DNA of 49,210 nucleotides from Gallionella sp. (GTDB taxonomy: Bacteria; Pseudomonadota; Gammaproteobacteria; Burkholderiales; Gallionellaceae): contig JAUYJO010000097.1 of NCBI GenBank assembly GCA_030700315.1, positions 1-49,210 of the forward strand, written 5' to 3'. The notes below the pieces were generated by a model. It saw only the letters and a list, made by a program, of their open reading frames with translations, ran no database searches and was not told where the DNA came from. This document shows positions 41,601 through 49,210 of the stretch, piece by piece. A program made the translations under genes and the position numbers. Numbering within the stretch: position 1 is the first letter of the stretch; every line of letters begins with the position of its first letter.

Positions 41601-44600
41601 GATGCGGTTCCTTACAGCACTCACGGATTGGTTGTTAAGGCATTTATGGAAGATTTCAAAAATGCTCTTAAATCGCTGAAAGCATCAGGCTCCAAGTTGA
41701 ATCCGATCAATCTTTTGCTGGCGAAACAAAAAATGGCAATCGCCGCACTTTACGCGACGGGAAAGTTGGGTGGTACGGCAATGACCAGGGACTGGCCGTA
41801 TGTTCACACCGGCAACCAGCGTGTTTTCGATTTCATGACGGGCAATAATGTCGAATATGTCAAGAATATTCCGAATGCATCTGTGCCGCAGGTGGTGTCG
41901 TTTATGCTCGACATGAGGGCTGGCGATGGGTATGAGGCGCTTGCGCTCCAGGAGCATGCGATGAGCACGTATCTGTGGAGACTGAAAGGCGCCAGTTACA
42001 GTCAACTGCTCGATACTGTTTTGTTTGACGTATCGGATTATTTTCGGAGCGCTGGCTCCATCGATGGGGGCTCGGTGCTTCTTCGCCCTGCGTCCGAAGA
42101 TATCGGCAGGAGTGCTGCCATCTATGTGCTGGGGGCAACACCGGCCAACGGCCTGTATTACCTGAATGGCAGGGGCAATTTTACTCCCTTTGATTCGGCC
42201 AATATGGGCGGCCTGCCCAGCTATGCCACAGCCACCTTGACTGCGGAACATGCAATCAATTTTCCGGGTGATTTGCAGGCACTTGGGTTCGAGACTCTTT
42301 ACGTCGGGTACAAAACCTCCACAGACACGGCCATCCGCTTTGCCCAGGTGCATCTGGATGCAGAGGGCGCGCAGTCGACTGGCGGCGCATCCATGCTTGT
42401 CGCTCGAACCGAGCCTGTAACAAGGTCCATGCTCGCCACTGCCGCCAATGCGGTTAGCGCACCAAGATTAACGATTGATGGCACCGGTCAGATCGAGATA
42501 CTGACTGCGCAGGGTGCGCGCCGTTGCTCTTCGGTTTGTTCGCTCGGCGATTTGTTGGGGCAGATGGTTTTCATGCAGCCGGTACGCGGGACTCTGGACG
42601 CTTTCATGGGATGGTCCAGCCCATGTGGCAGCGGTGAAGTATGTGCCTTGGTGGTGTCCGCCGACCTGGTTCTTCAGGCAAATTTTAGCTACACGCCCGC
42701 TTATTTCCCGCTGAATGTGTTTGTTGGAACCGGCGGCGATGTCGATTTCCGGCTGCAAGGCGATAGCGCCAACACACGTTGCAATGATTCGGCAGGGCAA
42801 TGTACGTACCTTGCCGCGTCCGGCGAGGCGGTTCAGATTACCGCAGTGCCGCGTGCCGGTTATGCTTTTGGCGGCTGGACAGGTATCTGCGCCGGTACTC
42901 AGTCAACATGCACGGTCTCGCTTGCACAGGCAGCGCAAGTGACGGCGACGTTCAATTACCAGTCAGGAACACAACGCACACTGAGCATCAGTCGCACCGG
43001 AGGCGGAGGGCGTGTGATTTCTGCAGACTATCAGACAAACGGTATCGATTGTGGCAGCCAGTGTGGAAAATCATACCCGAACGGCCATACGGTGCTGCTC
43101 GCAGCAATGGATACCGACAGCGCACGCTTTTCGCATTGGAGCGGAGACTGTGCGGGAACTGCGATGACGTGCGAAATTGAAATGACACAAAACCGCGTAG
43201 TATCGGCAGTCTTCGAGAGCGCGCCCGTGCAGTTGAGCGTGGGGAGATTGGGCGAGGTCGTTGGCACAGTGGTGAGCAACCCATCCGGGGTAAATTGTGG
43301 TTCGACGTGCAGCGCGACTTATGCCAGTGGCACCAGCGTGACGCTCACTGCCACCCCGGTTGCTGGCAGCACCTTCTCCGGCTGGGGCGGCGCCTGCACC
43401 GGCACAGGCAGTTGCGTCGTCAACATGAACGCAACGCAAAGTGTGACAGCTACTTTTGCCTTGAGCGTGACGCCCCCCAGTTGCACCTTGGTTGCCGCGC
43501 CATCATCCATAGTCGCGGGCAGTTCCACAACCCTGATGGCAAGCTGCGACCCGGCAGCCACGAGCTACACATGGACGGGCGGCACCTGCTCTGGGAATAT
43601 CACCTATACATGCACTGTATCGCCGACGGCAACCACAACCTATTACGTAAGAGGAACCAACTCGGCGGGGACTGGCAACACTGCCTCTTACGCAGTGACG
43701 GTTGCCGATGCCAACGCAACCAACCTGCTGCTCAACCCGGGTTTCGAGAGCGGCGCATTATCTTGGAACTTGTACTCCAGTGAAAATTACTATCTGATTT
43801 CTAGTTTCGCAAACAGTGCGCATAGCGGCAGCTCCTATGCGTACTTGGGCGGTTATGACAACGCCGCCGAAGCCATTTACCAGAACGTCGCCATTCCCGC
43901 CAACGCGCAAACGGCGATGGTGCAGTTCTGGTATCGGATCACCACGTCCGAAACCATTCCCGGTATGATGTACGACAAGATGACAGTTGATTTATACAGC
44001 ATGGCAAGCGGCAGCAAACTGGCTACGCTAACAACCTTGTCCAACCTGGATGCGTCGAGCGGGTGGCTGCAAAGCGCGCAAGTCGATGTTTCCGCCTACA
44101 AGGGGCAAGAGGTTCAGCTCAAGTTTACTGCTACTACCGATGTCTCAGCTCCAACTGGTTTTCGGGTTGATGATGTGAGCATTGCAATCACAGTCGTACA
44201 AGTGAGTGCAAATACCACCTTCACCGGCACCCGCAGCGAATACCGGATCACCCAGAGCGGCGGCAACTACACCGTCACCGACCTCATAGCCGGACGCGAT
44301 GGCACGAGAACTCTGACCTCGGCAGAACGCCTGACATTCTCCGATATGACTGTGAACCTTACCATCCAGGCCAAGGCGGCATCGATTGCCGCCGCCGATT
44401 TGCAGCGGTTGCAGGAGCTGTATGTCGCCTTCTTCAACCGCGTGCCCGCCGCAGATGGGTTGGCTTACTGGATAGACCGGTTCAAGGCAGGATCGACCAT
44501 CAATCAGGTAGCCGAATCGTTCTACGCCGCAGGCGTGCAAAACGCCAGCCTCACAGGATTCTCATCTGCGATGAGCAATAGCGAGTTTATTAACGTAATT

Positions 44601-44927
44601 TACCGCAACGTACTGGGTCGCCCAGAGGGAGCCGCTGCTGTTGGAATGAATTACTGGAGCGGTGAACTTGCCAGCGGAAGGGCAACACGTGGCTCACTGG
44701 TGTCTTCAATTCTCAACTCCGCACATTATCTAAAAGGCGACGCCACCTACGGCTGGGTGGCCGACTTGCTCGATAACAAGGTTGCCGTGGCTAACCAGTT
44801 CTCGGTGACGCTCGGGCTGACCTACAACACGCCTGGGGCTTCGATCAGCAACGGCATGACGATTGCAGCGGCGGTGACACCGACGAGCACGGCGGCGGCG
44901 CTGGCGTTGATCGGGGTGGGGCAGTAA
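38664..44927 (+). CDS. Giant secreted protein: RCC1 repeats, Ig-like domains, class-3 lipase, DUF4214
   Basis: A 2087-residue protein. Start 38664 (GGGGAAGC upstream) gives a signal peptide [20 protein letters not shown] plus [10 protein letters not shown]; a longer frame from 38454 is less likely. Domains: seven RCC1 repeats (about 30-370, [16 protein letters not shown]); two choice-of-anchor/ASH domains (390-594, [10 protein letters not shown]); CARDB (600-714, [20 protein letters not shown]); lipase class 3 (about 726-1065; [29 protein letters not shown] with Ser914, [13 protein letters not shown]); four InlB-like repeats (1270-1600, [18 protein letters not shown]); a beta-sandwich (1685-1844, [20 protein letters not shown]); DUF4214 (about 1910-2030, [18 protein letters not shown] and VLGRPEG). 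It probably acts outside the cell on lipids or surfaces. Sec signal and DUF4214 (often type I cargo) are an odd mix. Confidence 0.82.
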   Translation: MRNGHHSFVNSVFAGVVTIIFFLYASTAMAVTPRIAAGGTYTVALKSDGSIWAWGDNYDGQLGDGTTNRSLVPKQIGTGYTAISAGNYATFALKSDGSLWAWGCGIGDGTNNCIYVPKQIGTGYTTISAGEAHAVALKSDGSLWAWGSNGHGQLGDGTTNRSYVPKQIGNGYMTISAGEAYTVALKFDGSLWAWGYGFSGRLGDGTGADSYVPKQVGTGYTAIATGADHTVALKSDGSLWAWGSNWYGKLGDGTTNSSFVPKQIGAGYTAIAAGSAHTVALKSDGSLWAWGSNEYGQLGDGNIATESHVPKQIGTGYTAIAAGTSPVQAVHTVALKPDGSLWAWGFNSRGQLGDNTTTTRYSPVQVLGSGGVGFLNLISSTVTPTLTYSLDTSSLTFSPTPVGSSSSKQFATLTNTGNASLSISSIASSSSNFQVSGTCLGTLSPGQNCTISIMFSPSSTGSTSGTISIVSNATNSSTISVSGSGINQTVGYTLDYSSLDFGSLAVGTQSPSQRVVLTNNGTNSVTINAIASGSGDFQISSDTCSAKTISPNAACFINVIFAPTTPGQKSATVGISSNASYGPGGFSVTGTATAAQTTLPDLVVSALTAPSSGTAGGQITMSVTVANQGTASAGAYRLGFYFSTDSTITTGDIFSGTTCNMSALAAGASSSCTGAVTAPNSLLPGNYYFGAIVDDIATVSEGNEGNNTRAQSITLSASVTTACSQIDDPAIPRPGNIDFLVQYTTAQKHHAKYNVGLAQFGASIAQDVYEDDFESYSRTLCASGFDVAPLVQYDRVDDPNLTRTLSDATFAAEQALQAVVGVKQASIGGQTRKIITIGFRGSQEHEDWAVNLVHSSESAFASSSAKGKAHKGFLQYMQAFERMESATLVGGIPLAQLLQNATTNGDLIFVTGHSLGGAVANLYAARLHDRGVPRDNLQIYTYGQPAAGDKNFTAYYFNSAPYSPNGYTKLNHFRVRNYRDAVPYSTHGLVVKAFMEDFKNALKSLKASGSKLNPINLLLAKQKMAIAALYATGKLGGTAMTRDWPYVHTGNQRVFDFMTGNNVEYVKNIPNASVPQVVSFMLDMRAGDGYEALALQEHAMSTYLWRLKGASYSQLLDTVLFDVSDYFRSAGSIDGGSVLLRPASEDIGRSAAIYVLGATPANGLYYLNGRGNFTPFDSANMGGLPSYATATLTAEHAINFPGDLQALGFETLYVGYKTSTDTAIRFAQVHLDAEGAQSTGGASMLVARTEPVTRSMLATAANAVSAPRLTIDGTGQIEILTAQGARRCSSVCSLGDLLGQMVFMQPVRGTLDAFMGWSSPCGSGEVCALVVSADLVLQANFSYTPAYFPLNVFVGTGGDVDFRLQGDSANTRCNDSAGQCTYLAASGEAVQITAVPRAGYAFGGWTGICAGTQSTCTVSLAQAAQVTATFNYQSGTQRTLSISRTGGGGRVISADYQTNGIDCGSQCGKSYPNGHTVLLAAMDTDSARFSHWSGDCAGTAMTCEIEMTQNRVVSAVFESAPVQLSVGRLGEVVGTVVSNPSGVNCGSTCSATYASGTSVTLTATPVAGSTFSGWGGACTGTGSCVVNMNATQSVTATFALSVTPPSCTLVAAPSSIVAGSSTTLMASCDPAATSYTWTGGTCSGNITYTCTVSPTATTTYYVRGTNSAGTGNTASYAVTVADANATNLLLNPGFESGALSWNLYSSENYYLISSFANSAHSGSSYAYLGGYDNAAEAIYQNVAIPANAQTAMVQFWYRITTSETIPGMMYDKMTVDLYSMASGSKLATLTTLSNLDASSGWLQSAQVDVSAYKGQEVQLKFTATTDVSAPTGFRVDDVSIAITVVQVSANTTFTGTRSEYRITQSGGNYTVTDLIAGRDGTRTLTSAERLTFSDMTVNLTIQAKAASIAAADLQRLQELYVAFFNRVPAADGLAYWIDRFKAGSTINQVAESFYAAGVQNASLTGFSSAMSNSEFINVIYRNVLGRPEGAAAVGMNYWSGELASGRATRGSLVSSILNSAHYLKGDATYGWVADLLDNKVAVANQFSVTLGLTYNTPGASISNGMTIAAAVTPTSTAAALALIGVGQ
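38750..39780 (+). repeat. 144-bp tandem repeats coding RCC1 blades
   Basis: The codons for SLWAWG or SIWAWG start at 38811, 38955, 39087, 39231, 39375, 39519 and 39681. Five of the intervals are 144 bp or a multiple of 3 close to it (144, 132, 144, 144, 144, 162). The DNA of neighbouring units is nearly the same, so the array is young or kept uniform by recombination. Confidence 0.85.
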
Positions 44928-45293
44928 CTCGTGTTTGGCGCTGCCCCGTCCATGCTGATGACCACACGGCCAATCACATTGAGGAACCTGAACCTCTAAA
45001 AATTGCATTTCGAATCTCAGTGCGCACAGCCGCACTGCCGCCACCCCATCCGTTTTGCCGACATGCGTTTGCCGTATCATGACGGGCGTATCCCGGACTT
45101 CTTTGAGCCAATCTAGCTCGCGCAGGTACTTATTTATTTGCACCCTCTCCCCAGCCCTCCCCCGCAAGCGGGAGAGGGGAGTTTAAGCTCCCTCTCCCAC
45201 TTGTGGGATAACCAGCGACTAGGCTGGCGTTGTTTGCCAGCCTAGTCGAATGGCTAGTTGTTTCACGCAAAGGGTTGGGGAGAGGGTGAGGGA
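44928..45293. repeat. Gene-free gap with REP-like copies and a perfect hairpin element
   Basis: Half of a CTCTAAAAATTG end lies at 44994. A REP-like copy is at about 45139-45180. The hairpin element at 45210-45259 has a perfect 12-bp stem (GACTAGGCTGGC with GCCAGCCTAGTC, inverted orientation). The final GGGTGAGGGA at about 45283-45292 precedes the ATG of the next gene and looks like its ribosome binding site. Confidence 0.7.
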
Positions 45294-45695
45294 ATGGGAA
45301 AAAATAAAATGACCAGCCTCCTTGACAACGCCAAAACCCTGCGCAGCCACCAGACTGATGCGGAGAACCGGCTGTGGTATCACTTGCGGGCAAACCGCTT
45401 CATGGGTTTGAAGTTCAAGCGGCAAAAGCCCATGGGCAGCTACATAGTCGATTTTATCTGCATCGAGCAGCGGCTGATTATCGAACTCGACGGAGGGCAG
45501 CACGCGGAGCAGATAACATACGACCTGCGCCGCGATACGTGGTTGCGCAGCCAAGGGTACACTGTACTGCGCTTCTGGAATAACGAAGTCATGCAGCAAC
45601 TGGATGGCGTGCTGGAGCAGATACGTATTACCATCGCATCCTCTCACCCTGCCCTCTCCCCCAACCCCTCCCCCGCAAGCGGGGGAGGGGAGTAA
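45294..45695 (+). CDS. DUF559 family protein (endonuclease-like) with repeat-derived tail
   Basis: A 133-residue protein of the DUF559 family, related in fold to very-short-patch-repair and restriction endonucleases. Conserved blocks are LRSHQTDAENRLWYHLRANR, FKRQKPMGSYIVDFICIEQR, LIIELDGGQHAEQITYDLRR with the E-x-D and QH residues, and GYTVLRFWNNEV. The function of the family is not established. The start is ATG 45294; ATG 45309 is an alternative. The last 16 residues (HPALSPNPSPASGGGE) are translated REP repeat (from about 45640), so the natural end was replaced. Confidence 0.8.
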   Translation: MGKNKMTSLLDNAKTLRSHQTDAENRLWYHLRANRFMGLKFKRQKPMGSYIVDFICIEQRLIIELDGGQHAEQITYDLRRDTWLRSQGYTVLRFWNNEVMQQLDGVLEQIRITIASSHPALSPNPSPASGGGE

Positions 45696-45812
45696 AGAGG
45701 GGGAGGGGAGTCAAAAAGCCCGCGATCTGAGGAAGTCGAAGCGAAGGAATTCGAGGCGAAGGAGGTAAAAGCCCCTCTCCCGCTTGCGGGAGAGGGGTTG
45801 GGGAGAGGGTAA
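45637..45812. repeat. REP-like copies after the DUF559 gene
   Basis: One copy (45637-45697) supplies the end of the DUF559 gene (CCCTCCCCCGCAAGCGGGGG). A second, inverted copy follows at 45768-45812 (CCCCTCTCCCGCTTGCGGGA). Between them AGGAAGTCGAAGCGAAGGAA and AATTCGAGGCGAAGGAGG form short purine repeats. No gene is seen. Confidence 0.7.
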
Positions 45813-45865
45813 GGGCTAAGGAGAGGGCAAGGGCGTAAGAAAAAGGCGTTTCACCAAAATCAAAC

Positions 45866-47533
45866 ATGCAAACAAACAACACCTGGCGCAGCCAGACAAA
45901 GCAAACTGGAGCATGGGGCGGCCTATTGCTTGGCATCCTGTTTTTCCTCTGGCTCTACGGCGCGGCCATCCTCAACCCTGCCGAGACCGGCTGGATGCTG
46001 CACGGCGATCCGGCGCAGCACTATCTGGGCTGGGAATTTTTCCGTCGAGAACCCTGGAGCCTGCCGCTCGGGCGCATAGAAAACTTTGGCGCGCCGCTGA
46101 CAGCCTCGATCGTCTTCACCGACTCCCTACCCTTGCTGGCCATCCCGCTCAAGCTGTTGAGCCCCTGGCTGCCTGAAACTTTCCAGTATTTTGGCGCGTG
46201 GATGTTGCTATGCCACGCGCTCACCGGCTGGTTCGCCTGGCGCATTTTTTCCCGCCTCGGCCTCGGTGTCGCAGCAAGCGCGCTCGGAACTTTGCTCATG
46301 CTGCTCATGCCCGCCATGATGCTGCGCGCCTACGGCCATGAATCCCTCATGGCGCACTGGCTCATACTTGCCGCTATCGACCGCTATCTGGCCGGATGGA
46401 GCGGGCGTGGCTGGCTGGCGCTGGTGTTGCTTGCCGCCGCGGTTCACGCCTACCTGCTGGCGATGCTGCTGGCGATATTCTGTGCGGCGTGGCTGCGGGC
46501 GGTCGCGGTTGACCGAACGCTGAGCCTTGTGCAGGGCGGCGCGCGCGCGGCGTTGGGCGCGCTGCTGCTGGGTGGCTGGATGGCGCTGCTCGGCTACTTT
46601 GTTGGCGCGACCAAACAACTGGCCGCCGAAGGATACGGCCACTATTCGGCCAACCTGCTCACCTGGTTCGACCCCATGGACTGGCGCGCCTTTCTCCTGC
46701 ACTACGGGCGCGACCCCGCCGGCAAGGGCGAATGGTCGCATTTTCTGCCCGCGCTGGGGCAGACCACGGCGGGGCAATACGAAGGTTTCGCCTATCTCGG
46801 TGCCGGGCTGCTGTTGCTGGCGGGTATCGCCCTGGTGTCGGTGTTGCGGCGGCGCCAGCGCCTGCCCGGTTTTATGCTGCCGCTGCTCGCGGTCGCGCTG
46901 GCGCTCTTCATCGCCGCGCTGTCGAACCGTGTCAGCTTGGGCGGGAGAGAGCTGTTCGCCGTGCCGCTATCGGATACTATGCTGGGCATGCTCTCTATTT
47001 TTCGTGCCAGTGGCCGATTCGTCTGGCCGCTGACCTACCTCGCAGCGATCGCGGCGGTGGTAGTCGTGGCGCGCCAATGGCCGGCGCGCGCCGCCGTGCC
47101 GCTGCTGGCGCTGGCCGTGCTCGTACAAACGCTGGACATGAACGGCAAACTGCGCGAATTCCGCGACAAATTCCACCGGCCTGCCGCCTATCAGAACCCC
47201 CTTGCCGATCCGCTCTGGGAAAGTGCGGCACAGCGCCACCGGCGCATCGTCGTCTACCCTGCCGAAGTGACGGGCGGCGACTGGATACCGTTCGCCCGGC
47301 TGGCGGCGCTGTCCGGCGCCTCGATCAACGTGAGCAACGTGGCGCGCGCCGACGAACAGGGCCGTCTGGAAGCCGCCGCCGCGCTCGAGGCGGAAATCGC
47401 CAGCGGCGCATTGCGTCCTGATACCCTGTACGTGTTGCGCGATGCAGGCATCGCCCGCGAGTTTCACGTTAAAGGTCCGGCGCGGATGCGCCAGATGGAC
47501 GGCTACACCGTATTCTTTTTGGAGGGAATTTGA
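45866..47533 (+). CDS. Large membrane protein, DUF6311/PMT-like, probable surface-glycan enzyme
   Basis: A 555-residue protein with about 11 hydrophobic segments, starting GGLLLGILFFLWLYGAAILN. The first periplasmic loop has LNPAETGWMLHGDPAQHYLG WEFF, with an acidic residue and a DPAQH motif in the place where GT-C glycosyltransferases (PMT, ArnT) keep a catalytic aspartate. The loop YGHESLMAHWLILAAIDRYL follows. The C-terminal part (about 440-555) is soluble and periplasmic. No clear ribosome binding site. It is coupled by a 4-base ATGA overlap to an acyltransferase gene. The family call to DUF6311 is a recollection and not certain. Confidence 0.65.
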   Translation: MQTNNTWRSQTKQTGAWGGLLLGILFFLWLYGAAILNPAETGWMLHGDPAQHYLGWEFFRREPWSLPLGRIENFGAPLTASIVFTDSLPLLAIPLKLLSPWLPETFQYFGAWMLLCHALTGWFAWRIFSRLGLGVAASALGTLLMLLMPAMMLRAYGHESLMAHWLILAAIDRYLAGWSGRGWLALVLLAAAVHAYLLAMLLAIFCAAWLRAVAVDRTLSLVQGGARAALGALLLGGWMALLGYFVGATKQLAAEGYGHYSANLLTWFDPMDWRAFLLHYGRDPAGKGEWSHFLPALGQTTAGQYEGFAYLGAGLLLLAGIALVSVLRRRQRLPGFMLPLLAVALALFIAALSNRVSLGGRELFAVPLSDTMLGMLSIFRASGRFVWPLTYLAAIAAVVVVARQWPARAAVPLLALAVLVQTLDMNGKLREFRDKFHRPAAYQNPLADPLWESAAQRHRRIVVYPAEVTGGDWIPFARLAALSGASINVSNVARADEQGRLEAAAALEAEIASGALRPDTLYVLRDAGIAREFHVKGPARMRQMDGYTVFFLEGI

Positions 47534-48672
47534 TGGGCGGCTTTCGTTTCATGCTGGCGGCCTTTGTCGCCTACTCGCACTTTGAAGGTGCCTTCCTGCC
47601 GTTCAACCTCGGCACTTCGGCGGTCATCGGCTTCTATTTCATCAGCGGTTACCTGATGTCGCTCTCCTACGAAAGATTCCGCGACAAAGCCGCCCACCCG
47701 GTGCGCGCGTTCTACATCGACCGCATCATTCGCCTCTACCCCGCGTATCTTCTGGTTTTTGCCGCAAGCGTCCTGTTCTACTGGCTAAGCCCCAAGCTCG
47801 CCGGCCTGCGGCCCATCAACCTGTTGGAGCTGCTGGTTATTCCCAACAACTACACCAAGCTGTTCGAACACAAAATGAACCTGGTGATTCCCCCCTCCTG
47901 GAGCCTGGGGGCGGAATTCCAGTTCTACCTGCTGCTCCCCCTCCTGCTCCGGGCGAGCAAGCAATGGCGCGTCGCCCTGCTCTATACCTTCGCCCTGCTG
48001 CATCTCTGGACGCTGACCCTGCCCGGCGCGCTGGGCGACTATTCCGCCGCCTGCCTGAAACTGTCGCAGCGCGCCTGCGAAGCCAAGGCAAGCGATCTCC
48101 TCGGCTACCGCTATTTGTTTTTTGTCGGCGTGGTTTTCATACTTGGCAACATCGCCCACGAAATATACGAAAAAAAATCGTTGCCCGAAGGCATACTCCA
48201 TTCCGTTATCGCGCTCTACATCCTCGGATTTTTCCTGCTCTTCCCGGTGGGGACAATGATAGCCAACGAAAATGTCTTCGCCGTTTTGCTGGGCGTGATG
48301 CTGTTCATTCCTCTTTCGCTGCACTATCTCCAGCAACTGAGATTGGGCATCAGACCAACGGGCATGCCCGTTCCCTCTCCCCAACCCTCCCCCGCAAGCG
48401 GGGGAGGGGGCGAACGTATCGCTGCGCGATGTTTCACGTTAAGTGAAACAGACAAATGGCTGGGCAAACTCGCCTACCCGCTGTTCCTGTCCCACTTTCT
48501 CGGCCAGTGGATCGCAGACATGGCCTGGGGCGGGGCGGCGCACAATCGCTTCTTTCATACCCAGGCGATGCTGGTATCGGTCGGCCTCGCGTTACTCGTG
48601 GCGTTATTCCAGGAAGTCATCGACCGCAAGCGCTATGCCTATCGGGGGTTTGGTCGGGTGACGGGGAAATAG
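47530..48672 (+). CDS. Acyltransferase family 3 (OafA/NodX-like) membrane protein
   Basis: A 380-residue integral membrane O-acyltransferase. The N-terminus has FRFMLAAFVAYSHFEGAFLP (histidine in the YSH position of the acyltransferase motif), then GTSAVIGFYFISGYLMSLSY and RIIRLYPAYLLV (the R-x10-H region and R-Y/LYP block). About ten membrane segments follow. It probably adds acetyl or another acyl group to a surface sugar. A stretch at about residues 280-308 (VPSPQPSPASGGGGERIAAR CFTL) is translated REP repeat between two membrane segments. The start overlaps the upstream stop as ATGATG. Confidence 0.85.
   Translation: MMGGFRFMLAAFVAYSHFEGAFLPFNLGTSAVIGFYFISGYLMSLSYERFRDKAAHPVRAFYIDRIIRLYPAYLLVFAASVLFYWLSPKLAGLRPINLLELLVIPNNYTKLFEHKMNLVIPPSWSLGAEFQFYLLLPLLLRASKQWRVALLYTFALLHLWTLTLPGALGDYSAACLKLSQRACEAKASDLLGYRYLFFVGVVFILGNIAHEIYEKKSLPEGILHSVIALYILGFFLLFPVGTMIANENVFAVLLGVMLFIPLSLHYLQQLRLGIRPTGMPVPSPQPSPASGGGGERIAARCFTLSETDKWLGKLAYPLFLSHFLGQWIADMAWGGAAHNRFFHTQAMLVSVGLALLVALFQEVIDRKRYAYRGFGRVTGK
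48365..48445. repeat. REP-like insertion inside the acyltransferase gene
   Basis: CCCTCCCCCGCAAGCGGGGG (core) is followed by GAACGTATCGCTGCGCGATG and TTTCACGTTAA, the usual tail. It is read in frame in the acyltransferase. Confidence 0.75.
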
Positions 48673-48704
48673 GTTTTTATAAAAGCGCGCCTTCTCTTGC
48701 AGCA

Positions 48705-48860
48705 TCTACCATGCCCTCTCTCGCAGCATCTGCCACGCCCTCTCCCCCAGCCCCTCTCCCACAAGTGGGCGAGGGGAGCCAAACCGTGGGCACGGGGAGT
48801 GAGCAAAAGCCCCTCCCCCGCTTGCGGGGGAGGGGTTGGGGAGAGGGCGAGGTTGGGGAG
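48705..48860. repeat. REP-like pair between acyltransferase and DUF4214 genes
   Basis: Two palindromic copies (CTCTCCCACAAGTGGGCGAG and CCCTCCCCCGCTTGCGGGGG) lie in opposite orientation, next to short direct repeats CTCTCTCGCAGCATCTGCCA and CTCTTGCAGCATCTACCAT. The converging genes end on either side, so the pair may also act as a terminator. Confidence 0.65.
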
Positions 48861-48880
48861 AGGGCGCGCACGAAAATAAA

Positions 48881-49210
48881 TCACCACCCCACGACAACAT
48901 CCACCGCCCCGACCACGCCGCCCGCATCGCCATCCACGCCGCTCAGCACCGCCGTAGTCTCGCTCACGCTGCGGCTCACAGCAGAAGCCGTCTGCCGGGT
49001 CACGGCATACTTCGAGACATCCACGCGGTTGTTGAAATAGGCTTTACCGTCGGTGCCGTCGGCGGTCGTCAGCGCCGACGTGGTCATATCCAGCACCAGT
49101 TGGCCGCGGCTCTTGGCGGCCAGCTCGCCGGCCCAGTAGGCCAGACCGCCCGCCTGAACAGCGCGACCGAACACGTTGAGAAAAATGGCGCTGACGAAAT
49201 CTTCGTCAGG
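48881..49210 (-). CDS. DUF4214 protein, 3' part only (cut by window edge)
   Basis: The last 109 residues of a larger gene, read on the minus strand from the edge: PDEDFVSAIFLNVFGRAVQA, then GGLAYWAGELAAKSRGQLVL DM and YFNNRVDVSKYAVTRQTASA. The NVFGRAVQAGGLAYW block is the DUF4214 signature, also present in the giant protein ([20 protein letters not shown]). DUF4214 proteins are often surface or type I secreted. It ends in VDVVVGW. The start is outside the window. It could be cargo of the secretion system at 14621-21311. Confidence 0.78.
   Translation of the reverse strand, partial: PDEDFVSAIFLNVFGRAVQAGGLAYWAGELAAKSRGQLVLDMTTSALTTADGTDGKAYFNNRVDVSKYAVTRQTASAVSRSVSETTAVLSGVDGDAGGVVGAVDVVVGW

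Overview
The window is about 49 kb of a GC-rich, Gram-negative chromosome. It carries MsbA, a tripartite type I secretion system with a TolC-like outer-membrane channel, O-antigen-type polysaccharide genes, an HU protein, a PPK2-type polyphosphate kinase and ExoIII. Gene content and repeat style suggest a betaproteobacterium, perhaps of the Gallionella/Nitrosomonadales type. That assignment is inference; there is no rRNA or other marker gene in the window.

Layout. 1-1720: an accessory island with a frameshifted small DNA-binding protein gene, a HigB-like toxin followed by two tandem HigA-like antitoxins, an orphan gene, and a remnant of an RCC1-repeat gene. 1720-4928 (minus): a Gld-type ABC exporter (ATPase, permease, GldG-like protein). 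5120-10950: housekeeping genes (xthA, HU, PPK2, msbA, a DUF456 protein, a 2-Cys peroxiredoxin). 11264-13554 (minus): two overlapping GT4 glycosyltransferases. 13777-14418: a protein resembling the N-terminal part of TnpB without a nuclease domain. 14621-21311: a type I secretion operon with two tandem PrtD-type ABC proteins, an HlyD-type adaptor and a TolC-type channel. 21808-34578: a surface-polysaccharide cluster (rmd, gmd, manC, methyltransferase, wzm, wzt, an unknown protein, a coiled-coil methyltransferase, a 1159-residue protein with three glycosyltransferase modules). 34822-36089: a GT2 glycosyltransferase with a small EmrE/ArnE-like membrane protein. 36246-38300: an intact FitA/VapC-type toxin-antitoxin pair and a second vapC broken by a repeat. 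38664-44927: a 2087-residue multidomain secreted protein (RCC1 repeats, Ig-like domains, class-3 lipase, InlB-like repeats, DUF4214). 45294-48672: a DUF559 protein, a large membrane protein and an acyltransferase. The right edge cuts a second DUF4214 gene on the minus strand.

How the genes fit together. rmd, gmd and manC would supply GDP-D-rhamnose. Wzm/Wzt, with a C-terminal glycan-binding domain on Wzt, would export a finished chain. The order rmd-gmd-manC-wzm-wzt matches the Pseudomonas aeruginosa common polysaccharide (A-band) locus. The coiled-coil methyltransferase resembles WbdD-type chain terminators in concept, and its coiled coil contains 21-bp tandem repeats that could act as an adjustable ruler. 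The type I secretion genes and the two DUF4214 proteins may be exporter and substrates, although the giant protein also has an apparent Sec signal peptide.

The most striking feature is the density of small palindromic repeats. A REP-like element (core CCGCAAGCGG), a hairpin element with compensatory base changes present in eight copies, and several TIR-bounded MITE-like elements fill most intergenic gaps. They also lie inside at least seven genes as translated sequence, break one vapC, and appear to supply ribosome binding sites for two genes. No tRNA, rRNA or CRISPR array was seen.
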